Part shown: positions 30,919 to 37,007 of the stretch, piece by piece
Layout: each line of letters starts with the position of its first letter
Numbering within the stretch: position 1 is the first letter of the stretch
Assembly: GCA_041569895.1 (NCBI GenBank)
Contig: JBFFXF010000033.1
Span: forward strand, 1-37,007
DNA: 37,007 nt
DNA from: JBFFXF01 sp041569895
GTDB taxonomy: Bacteria > Planctomycetota > UBA8108 > JACQVS01
Reading direction: 5' to 3'
Translations under genes and position numbers: made by a program
The notes under the pieces: model-generated
Told to the model about the DNA's origin: nothing
What the model saw: the letters and a program-made list of their open reading frames with translations, nothing else
Database searches by the model: none

Positions 30919-32618
30919 GAAACCGATGCCCCCATCAACTCCCGGAGCTCGAGGAAATGGTCATACATGCGGTGGAAGACGCGGTACTTGCGGTCGTGGT
31001 ACGCCGTCGAGCCGGGGTCGGGCTCCACCGTCCGGCTCGAGCGGCCCATGGCGCGCATCGCCGCGAGCACGTCACCGTGGACGCCGGAGGCGACCGCGCC
31101 GAGGATGGCCGCGCCGAGCAGCACGGCCTCGGGCTCGGCGGGCATGTCCAGGCGGCAGCCGGTGATGTCCGCGTGCTGCGCGAGCCACACGGGGTTCTTG
31201 GTGCCGCCGCCGCAGACGTGGACGGCGTCGATCTCGTAGCCGCCCGCGTTGAGCTCCGCGATGATGTGTCGCGTGCCGTACGCGATCGCCTGCACGGCGG
31301 CGAGGTAGCGCACGGCGAGCGACGCGAGCGAGGCGTCGAGCCCGAGCCCGCTGACGACGCCGCGCAGCGAGGCGTCCGCTCGCGGGCTGCGGTTGCCCAG
31401 GAAGTATGGAAGCACGTGCAGCCCCGCGGTGAGCTCGGCGACGGGCACGCCGCGCTCGGACGCGAGACGGTCGACCTCGGCGTTGAGCACGTCGTAGACC
31501 GTCGTGCCGCGCTCCTCGGCGAGGCGGCGGGCCTCCGGAGCCGCCGCGGAGTCGTTGATGACGTGATCGATCAGCGAGCCGGTCGAGCTCTGGCCGCCCT
31601 CGGTGAGCCACATGCCGGGCACCATCGCGGAGAAGTACGGTCCCCAGATGCCGCGCAGGAACTTCGCGTCGCGCGAGACCGCCATGTGACATGACGAGGT
31701 GCCGCCGATGAGCGCCAGCGAGCGCTCGAGCGTCGCTCGCGCGGCACTGTCCTCGGCGCCACCGTCGTCGGCGCCACTGTCGTCGGCGCCACTTCCGTCT
31801 CCGAGGGCGGCGCCCAGCAGTCCGAGTCCCCCCGCGTGCGCGTCGATGATGCCGACGGCGACCCGGATCCCCTCCGGCAGCCCGAGGTCCCCCGCCGCTG
31901 TCGGCGAGAGCCGACCGGCGACCTCGCCAACGGGACGGATGTCGGTGCCCTGGCGATCCCCGTCGAACAGGTCGGCGAGCCCGATGGCGTCGAAGAGATC
32001 GCGCGGCCAGCCGTCGCCCTCCCGATGCCCGAGGTACGTCCACTTGCAGACCGTCGTGCACATCGAGCGCACGTCGTTCCCGGTGGCGCGGTAGGTGAGA
32101 AAGTCGGCGAGGTCGATGAAGCGGCGCGCGCGCTTCCAGGTCCCGGGGAGGTGGCGCTTGATCCAGAGAAGCTTCGGCGGAGCCATCTCGGGAGAGATGC
32201 GCCCGCCGACGTGGCGTAGCGCCTCGTGACCCGTGCGGTTGACGACCTCGGCCTCCTCGGTCGCGCGGTGGTCCATCCACAGCACGACGTTCCAGCGGTC
32301 GTCACCCTCGGGCGACACCGTCACCGGACGGTCGTCCGCGTCGAGCGCGACGAGCGAGCAGCTCGTCGCGTCGATCCCGATGCCGACGATCGACGCCGGA
32401 TCGACACCGGAGCGCTCGATCGCCGCGCGAACCGCCCGGCCGCACGCGTCCCAGATGCCGTCGCTCGACTGCTCGAAGAACTCCGCGCGGGGCGTCGCCG
32501 TCTCGGTGTCGACGCTCGCGTGCGCGAGGCAACGGCCGTCCACCGTGACGATGCCGGCGCGCGCGCTGCCGGTGCCGACATCAATACCGACGACGTGCGA
32601 CTCGCCTGGACGCGGCAC
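30915..32618 (-). CDS. FGGY-family D-ribulokinase-like carbohydrate kinase
   Basis: The 567-residue protein phosphorylates a ketopentose or polyol in the cytoplasm. GTG 32618 is chosen because GGGGAGG lies just upstream; it leads into VVGIDVGTGSARAGIVTVDG (ATP phosphate-1 loop). 'IVGIGIDATSCSLVALDADD', 'RWNVVLWMDHRATEEAEVVN', 'VGGRISPEMAPPKLLWIKRH', 'ADFLTYRATGNDVRSMCTTV', 'ALIGGTSSCHMAVSRD' and 'CGGGTKNPVWLAQHADITGC' match the FGGY D-ribulokinase branch, which includes human FGGY. Only sequence resemblance supports D-ribulose as substrate. A Gly-Ala-Asp-Asp repeat insert (GDGSGADDSGADDGGAEDSA) is encoded by 15-base repeats at 31743-31797. The following glycosyltransferase-like gene overlaps its stop. 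Confidence 0.88.
   Translation of the reverse strand: MPRPGESHVVGIDVGTGSARAGIVTVDGRCLAHASVDTETATPRAEFFEQSSDGIWDACGRAVRAAIERSGVDPASIVGIGIDATSCSLVALDADDRPVTVSPEGDDRWNVVLWMDHRATEEAEVVNRTGHEALRHVGGRISPEMAPPKLLWIKRHLPGTWKRARRFIDLADFLTYRATGNDVRSMCTTVCKWTYLGHREGDGWPRDLFDAIGLADLFDGDRQGTDIRPVGEVAGRLSPTAAGDLGLPEGIRVAVGIIDAHAGGLGLLGAALGDGSGADDSGADDGGAEDSAARATLERSLALIGGTSSCHMAVSRDAKFLRGIWGPYFSAMVPGMWLTEGGQSSTGSLIDHVINDSAAAPEARRLAEERGTTVYDVLNAEVDRLASERGVPVAELTAGLHVLPYFLGNRSPRADASLRGVVSGLGLDASLASLAVRYLAAVQAIAYGTRHIIAELNAGGYEIDAVHVCGGGTKNPVWLAQHADITGCRLDMPAEPEAVLLGAAILGAVASGVHGDVLAAMRAMGRSSRTVEPDPGSTAYHDRKYRVFHRMYDHFLELRELMGASVS
31743..31797 (-). repeat. 15-base coding tandem repeat in FGGY kinase gene
   Basis: GGCGCCACCGTCGTC, GGCGCCACTGTCGTC and a partial third unit, preceded by a degenerate one, encode Asp-Asp-Ser/Gly-Gly-Ala on the minus strand. 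The insert precedes the conserved LERSLALIGGTSSCH block and is absent from typical family members. Confidence 0.75.
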
Positions 32619-32703
32619 GATCACCTCCCCGGGAAACTCCCACCGTGACTCCGGCGACGGACCCGGCGACCGCACCGGCCGTCACTGCCGGTCTGTGCGC
32701 GGG

Positions 32704-32731
32704 ATTGTACCGCGGGCCGCGGCCGTGTCGG
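32704..32731 (-). promoter_or_regulatory. Candidate promoter of the FGGY kinase operon
   Basis: On the minus strand CCGACA (complement of 32726-32731), a 16-base spacer and TACAAT (complement of 32704-32709) lie about 85 bases before the GTG at 32618, in the 154-base gap after the dockerin-like gene. Confidence 0.45.
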
Positions 32732-32772
32732 AACCCCCGATCGGACGTCGGTCCGGCGCGCGGCGTGCCTCG

Positions 32773-34890
32773 CTACTCGCAGGGGCCGAGGTTATCGTCG
32801 ATGGGGTCGACGCCGAGGTTGGGGAACGGCGGCCGCGGCGGGGCGCCTCCCAGGAAGAGGAAGTTGAGGATGCCGATCGCGCCGCTGATGTCGACCGCGC
32901 CGTGGTCGTTGAAGTCGGCGGCATCCGGACACGTCGGCGGCGGTCCGCCCAGAAACAGGAAGTTGAGCAGCTTGACCGCGTCGGTGATCTCGATCGAGCC
33001 GTTGCGGTCGACGTCGCCGCGCAGGAAGAAGGTCGGCAACTGCGCCGGCGGCGTGATGTTGAGAATCCTGACCGTCGACGACTCGAGGCTCGGGAACTTC
33101 GAGAAGCCGTCGACCGTGAAGATGTTGAAGATCCTGCTGATCGAGGCGTTGTTGCGCAGGCGGACCTCGGTCACGGCTCCCTGCGGCGCGCCGTTCGAGA
33201 CGTCGTAGACGAGAAAGAGAATCGTCTGGTTCTCGCCGGGCGGGATGAACCGGAACTCGAAGGGCGGCTCGAAATCGAACAGCACGCCGACCTCCACCCG
33301 GCTGTCGAACTCGTTGCACTCGAAGAACTCGGGGTGCACCGCCGCGGTCGCCGTGTTGTCGAGCGAGCACCGGTTGAAGGTCAGCGCGCTCGGATCGTGG
33401 GTCGCCATCACCTGGAACCCGCGGATCGGATCGGGGTGCGATGCCACCACCGGGAACCACACGTCGCTCTGATTGGGAACCACCGCCTGGTCGGGGATCT
33501 CGAGCGTGTTGAACGCCTCCTGCGCGACGATGAAATCCTGCTTGACGACCCTCGACTCCCGATCGGCGTTGAAGACCCTCAGCGTCACCGTGTACTTCCC
33601 GGGACTGTTGAACGTGTAGACCGGATTGCGGACGCTCGAGCGGCTATTGATCCCGTCTCCGAAATCCCAGCGCCACGCCGCCACGTCACCGCTCGACAGG
33701 TCCTGGAAGCTGACCTTGAGGGGCGCCTCGCCCGTTCTCGGGCTCGCCGTGAAGTCCGCCTGCACTTGCCCGGCGTTGTTCGTGTAGAAGACGTCCCCGT
33801 TCTCGAGAAAACACGCGTGCAGGTTGCCCTCGAGGTCCGCGACCAGCGACGGTCGCGTTCGGCTGCTGCCCGAGCCAGACAGCGTCACCGGCTCGAGGAG
33901 GAACGTCGACAGCCCCTGAATGTAGTTCACGGCGCCCTGTTTCGCGTAGACGATCGTCAGCAGCGAGCCGGAGCGGATCGACAGTCGCGGATCGGTGATC
34001 CCGCCGCTGTCGAGGAGACGCTGCGGGCTGAACTGCCCGTCGCCGATACGCGACACGAACTTCAGGTTGCCGTTCGCCTCGAACGTGATGAAGATATCGC
34101 CGTTCTGGTTGATGGTGATGTTCGGCGCCGACTCGACCTCGGTCGGCGTCTCGACGACTCTCACCTCGTTCTCGAAACGGCCGCTCCTGTTGTTGACGTA
34201 AAAGACATCGTTGTCGCGGAGGAAGACGATGTGCGCGGCGCCCTTGCTGTCCATGGCGACGTCGGGCTGTGTGCCCGGCGCGACCTCCTGGCGCGTGCCG
34301 CGGTCGTGGTTGTAGTAGACGACGACGTGGGTGTCATCGTCGTGGCTCGGGATCGAGATCCACACCAGGTGCGGCACGCCTCGGATGTCGAGGTCGACGC
34401 GAGGCGAGAAGTCGTCGAAGGCGTTGCGCGAGAGGTTCGTGAAGGAGCGGAATCGGCCGCCGTTGTTGTCGATCAGGTAGATCTCGCGTCCCACCTCTTC
34501 CGAGAGGAAGCTCCCCTGCGCGAACGCGATGGAGGTGGTTCCCGCCGAGTTGCTGATGATGTCGGGAGAGCCCTGCGGGCCCGTCGGCGCGGGCAACTCG
34601 AGAGTCTCGCGCAGGTTCGGCCCGATCACGTCGACGACGAGTTCCTCGTTGACGACGCTGACGATGTAGACGTTGTTCGCGCCGTCGACCCCGAGAGTGC
34701 AGTCGCTCGCGGCGCGGCCGCCGTTGGTGATGCGCGTCGGCGGCCCGAAATCGCCCAGCACGGGCGTCGCGAGCAGTGAGAGCAGGATCAGCAGGCTGGT
34801 GGCCCGACCTCGAGTCCCCGGACGCCGCCCGGCCCCGGTCTCGTCTCCGCGCATCGCGGGAGCGGCGAGAAATGCCTTCTCCGGTGTCAT
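32773..34890 (-). CDS. Secreted beta-propeller / PKD / cohesin-like / dockerin-like protein
   Basis: The 705-residue protein starts at ATG 34890 (GAGGGG just upstream) and has a signal peptide ending TSLLILLSLLATPVLG. Residues about 40-370 hold propeller-like repeats, e.g. 'ANNVYIVSVVNEELVVDVIG', 'SKGAAHIVFLRDNDVFYVNN', 'NGDIFITFEANGNLKFVSRI' and 'EGNLHACFLENGDVFYTNNA'. A PKD domain (about 376-457) has 'WRWDFGDGINSRSSVRNPVY' and 'FNSPGKYTVTLRVFNADRES'. A cohesin-like beta domain follows (about 458-620). The C-terminus has two dockerin-like EF-hand loops: DVDRNGSIEITDAVKLLNFL, intact, and DFNDHGAVDISGAIGILNFL, where calcium ligands 5 and 12 are His and Gly. Likely extracellular or surface-attached; partner unknown. 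Similar C-termini are common in Planctomycetota. Confidence 0.85.
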   Translation of the reverse strand: MTPEKAFLAAPAMRGDETGAGRRPGTRGRATSLLILLSLLATPVLGDFGPPTRITNGGRAASDCTLGVDGANNVYIVSVVNEELVVDVIGPNLRETLELPAPTGPQGSPDIISNSAGTTSIAFAQGSFLSEEVGREIYLIDNNGGRFRSFTNLSRNAFDDFSPRVDLDIRGVPHLVWISIPSHDDDTHVVVYYNHDRGTRQEVAPGTQPDVAMDSKGAAHIVFLRDNDVFYVNNRSGRFENEVRVVETPTEVESAPNITINQNGDIFITFEANGNLKFVSRIGDGQFSPQRLLDSGGITDPRLSIRSGSLLTIVYAKQGAVNYIQGLSTFLLEPVTLSGSGSSRTRPSLVADLEGNLHACFLENGDVFYTNNAGQVQADFTASPRTGEAPLKVSFQDLSSGDVAAWRWDFGDGINSRSSVRNPVYTFNSPGKYTVTLRVFNADRESRVVKQDFIVAQEAFNTLEIPDQAVVPNQSDVWFPVVASHPDPIRGFQVMATHDPSALTFNRCSLDNTATAAVHPEFFECNEFDSRVEVGVLFDFEPPFEFRFIPPGENQTILFLVYDVSNGAPQGAVTEVRLRNNASISRIFNIFTVDGFSKFPSLESSTVRILNITPPAQLPTFFLRGDVDRNGSIEITDAVKLLNFLFLGGPPPTCPDAADFNDHGAVDISGAIGILNFLFLGGAPPRPPFPNLGVDPIDDNLGPCE

Positions 34891-35357
34891 GAGAGATTCC
34901 CCTCGCTTGTACTTTCCTCCGTGCGCGACGACCCACCGTCGCGCGAAGAACAACCCGCTTCGCGCCCTGGGTTCGAGGACGCCGCGGAGACGGCGGCCTC
35001 GGGGCGAGTGAGCCGTGAGAACGGAGTCGGACCCCCCGGAGGGTGTCCGGCGACGAGACGTCTCACCCAACCTCGCGAGTGGCGCTCGACGAGCGCCGTA
35101 TCTCTCACTTCCGTTCGACCGTGAAACGCCGGCTCGAGCTCCTGGTGCCGTGACGGCGCGCCGCGTGGGCTTCGACCGGGGTCCAGCGCACTGGCCGCCG
35201 GTCGCCGGAGTCGGGCACGGACTCGTGCTCTTTCAGAACCCCGGCTATTGTACGAACGCCACGGAAGGAGTCAATGGGCCGGGAGGGAGGATCCCGGGGT
35301 CCGGGATCGGATGTCCGACCGGGAAGACCGGGGCTCCGGGGCCGCGGGGCGGATCGC

Positions 35358-35385
35358 TTGCGTCGTCCGATCCCTCGATTACAAT
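35358..35385 (+). promoter_or_regulatory. Candidate promoter of eboE
   Basis: TTGCGT (35358-35363), a 16-base spacer and TACAAT (35380-35385) lie 118 bases before the eboE ATG. The -10 sits inside a short inverted repeat CGATT-AC-AATCG. Confidence 0.5.
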
Positions 35386-35408
35386 CGGACTTTCGCGCGC
35401 TGATATGG

Positions 35409-35450
35409 CGGGCACGGCACAGCGGGCACGGCACAGCGGGCACGGCACAG
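35409..35450 (+). repeat. 14-base tandem repeat, three copies, in eboE leader
   Basis: CGGGCACGGCACAG occurs three times in direct succession between the candidate promoter and the eboE start, so it would be transcribed as leader RNA. The unit is not 3n, which fits a non-coding location. Confidence 0.85.
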
Positions 35451-35502
35451 CGGAGAGGCCCGGCGGGGAGGGCCTGCCGGGCGCACCTTCCCAGGAGACC
35501 GG

Positions 35503-36750
35503 ATGGCGACCACGGAACGATCGAGCAGTGGCTCCGCCGCGGCCGCGCGTCGAGGCGCTCGGCGGCTGCACCTGGGCTACAGCACGAACGTCCACCGGGG
35601 CGAGACGCTGCGCCAGGTCTACGACTTCCTGCGCGACTACAGCATCCCGGTGGCGCGGCGCGTCTTCGGCGACGCGCCGGCGGGCCTCGAGCTGCGCTTC
35701 GGCATCGAGGCCGCGCGGGAGCTCGGTGATCGCGACGCGCGCGAGCGATTCCGCGCCTTTCTCGAGCAGTCCCGCCTCGAGCTCTTCTCCGTCAACGCCT
35801 TTCCCCTGCAGGACTTCCAGGCCCGGCAGGTGAAGGAGCGCGTCTACGCCCCCGACTGGCGCAGCCGCGACCGTGTGGTCTGGACCCGGCGGATCGCGGC
35901 GATCCTCGCCGATCTCATGCCGCCGGGCGTCACCGGGTCGGTGAGCACCCTCGGCGGCACCTACCGTCCCTGGAGCCACACGTCAGCCACCCTCGACCGC
36001 ATCGCCGACAACTACCTGCGAGTGCTCGAGACCCTGGAGGAGATCGAGGAGCGCACGGGGCGACGGGTCGTCCTCGCCGCCGAGCCCGAGCCCGACACCA
36101 GCTTCGAGGTCGCCGCCGACGTCATCCGCTTCGTCGAGGGCCACCTGCTGCCGCGGGCCCGCGAGCGCTGGAGGGGCCGGCGCCCGTCGGTGATCGAGGA
36201 GTCCGTGCGCACGCGATTCACGGTCAACCTGGACACCTGTCACTTCTCGGTGCTCTTCCATCAGCCGGCAGCGGCGATCCGCGAGCTGCTCGCCGCCGGC
36301 ATCGCCATCGGCAAGATCCACGTCACCAGCGCGCCCGCCCTGCGCAACCCGCACCGCGCCTCGCGCGGCTACGACGTGCTGCGATCGATGGACGAGCCGC
36401 GCTACCTGCACCAGTTCTGCGGCGTCGACGGCAACGGGCGCGAGATCTGGCGCGGGCGGGATCTCGACGAGCTGCCCCCACGCCTGCGCCGCGACGCGCA
36501 CCCGGACCTCGCCGAGCTCCGCACCCACTTCCACGTCCCTCTCTACCTGAAACGCTGGCGCCTCCTCCGAACCACCCAGGACGAGACCCTCGACGCGCTC
36601 CGCGTCGCGCTCTCCCGCCGCGCGTGCGACCACCTGGTCATCGAGACCTACACCTGGCCGGTCCTGGCCAGCGAGGACCGCCTCGTGAGCGGCATCGCGC
36701 GCGAATACCGCTGGCTGCTGGAGAGCCTCGAGCGGCTCGGAGCGGTGTAA
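35503..36750 (+). CDS. eboE: EboE-like metabolite traffic protein
   Basis: The 415-residue protein starts at ATG 35503 with AGGAG six bases upstream. It resembles EboE, a TIM-barrel protein of the eboABCDEF (EDB) cluster implicated in moving a metabolite precursor to the periplasm, first noted in cyanobacterial scytonemin synthesis. Seen are 'RLHLGYSTNVHRGETLRQVY', 'ELRFGIEAARELGDRDARER', 'LELFSVNAFPLQDFQARQVK', 'YAPDWRSRDRVVWTRRIAAI', 'GSVSTLGGTYRPW', 'VVLAAEPEPDTSFEVAADVI', 'VNLDTCHFSVLFHQPAAAIR' and 'HLVIETYTWPVL', matching the xylose-isomerase-like barrel with Glu/Asp/His metal ligands. Length fits. No other ebo gene is in the window, though the cluster could continue past the right edge beyond composite repeat copy 5, which starts at the stop codon. 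Confidence 0.85.
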   Translation: MATTERSSSGSAAAARRGARRLHLGYSTNVHRGETLRQVYDFLRDYSIPVARRVFGDAPAGLELRFGIEAARELGDRDARERFRAFLEQSRLELFSVNAFPLQDFQARQVKERVYAPDWRSRDRVVWTRRIAAILADLMPPGVTGSVSTLGGTYRPWSHTSATLDRIADNYLRVLETLEEIEERTGRRVVLAAEPEPDTSFEVAADVIRFVEGHLLPRARERWRGRRPSVIEESVRTRFTVNLDTCHFSVLFHQPAAAIRELLAAGIAIGKIHVTSAPALRNPHRASRGYDVLRSMDEPRYLHQFCGVDGNGREIWRGRDLDELPPRLRRDAHPDLAELRTHFHVPLYLKRWRLLRTTQDETLDALRVALSRRACDHLVIETYTWPVLASEDRLVSGIAREYRWLLESLERLGAV

Positions 36751-36982
36751 GTCGGAGTCGGAGTCGGAATCGGTATCGGTGTCGGTATCGGTGTCGGAGT
36801 CGGTCATCCGTCCTCTGTCTCGGTCCTCGGTCTCCGTCATCAGTCTCTGCCTCTCGCATCGGACTCTCCACCCGGGTCTTCGAGGACGAGGACGAGGACG
36901 AGGACGGGAACGGGGACGGGCACGGGGACGGGCACGGGGACGGGGACGGGCACGGGGACGGGGACGGGACCGGGGACGGGGA
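36751..36982 (-). repeat. Composite low-complexity repeat, copy 5 (reverse orientation)
   Basis: Plus-strand order is GTCGGA/ATCGGT/GTCGGT units (36751-36804), a CTCTG/TCTCGG/TCCTCGG segment containing ATCAGTCTCTG at 36839-36849 (identical to copy 1 at 4832-4842), and the linker ACCCGGGTCTTCGAGGA (36870-36886). GACGAG units and a long run of GGGGAC/GGGCAC/GGGAAC units to 36982 follow. The minus strand reads TCCTCGAAGACCCGGGT, similar to the linkers of copies 2 and 4. The final 80 bases hold more than ten G-runs. Confidence 0.82.
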
Positions 36983-37007
36983 TGCCCTCAACCCGCCAGG
37001 TCGAGGA

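Larger units (their letters stand above)
34891..35502. other. Divergent intergenic region, dockerin-like gene / eboE
   Basis: The 612 bases contain no supported gene; open frames here are arginine/proline-rich shadows. Features seen are TATTGT at 35246-35251 (possible -10 without a good -35), the promoter at 35358-35385 and the 14-base repeats at 35409-35450. Confidence 0.45.

Noticed and set aside
1008..37007. tRNA, rRNA or riboswitch in the intergenic regions
   Set aside because: No cloverleaf, rRNA-like or recognisable riboswitch core was found by eye, including upstream of queC.

Overview
The window is GC-rich DNA from a diderm bacterium. LPS-related genes (kdsB, two LptF/LptG permeases) indicate an outer membrane. 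The dockerin-like repeat 'LLNFLFLGGPPP' with PKD and cohesin-like domains, the kelch lipoproteins and the divergent type II secretion genes resemble uncultured Planctomycetota. That assignment is inference from style, not from a marker gene.

Layout. 1-1007: 3' end of a GspJ-like pseudopilin gene (+). 1446-7431: kelch lipoprotein, membrane-anchored HEAT-repeat protein, second kelch lipoprotein (all +). 7653-9190: ISKra4-type insertion sequence. 15051-9447: a type II secretion operon on the minus strand (GspK, a small-anchor protein of unknown family, a GspL/PilM-like protein, a GspM/PilO-like protein). 15441-18941: nadB, hflX and a MazG-like gene. 19010-20863: gamma-glutamyltransferase. 21057-23866: lptF-lptG. 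26914-23882: minus-strand kdsB-pyrG-DUF1844 operon. 28918-27039: queC overlapping a GT4 glycosyltransferase (-). 29437-30138: stand-alone HRDC-type protein (+). 32618-30160: FGGY D-ribulokinase-like gene coupled to a degenerate WaaE-like glycosyltransferase (-). 34890-32773: secreted PKD/cohesin/dockerin-like protein (-). 35503-36750: eboE (+).

The most unusual structure is between the genes. Five composite low-complexity elements (about 4762-4956, 7463-7604 plus 9191-9386, 18951-19137, 29104-29327, 36751-36982) are built from the same short-unit modules: GTTCCC/GTCCCC, CCTCGT, ACCGAT/TCCGAC, GAGGTCA and AATCTGCG. Several also share non-repetitive linkers, so they look like one dispersed repeat family rather than independent microsatellites. 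One copy appears to be split by the insertion sequence, and another runs into the 5' end of the gamma-glutamyltransferase reading frame. Shorter tandem repeats have also expanded inside coding genes (DUF1844 tail, QueC, KdsB, FGGY kinase).

A second structural point is that the GspJ-like gene and the GspK-L-M operon face each other 8.4 kb apart. A single inversion of about 1008-15060 would place gspK directly after gspJ in the usual order.
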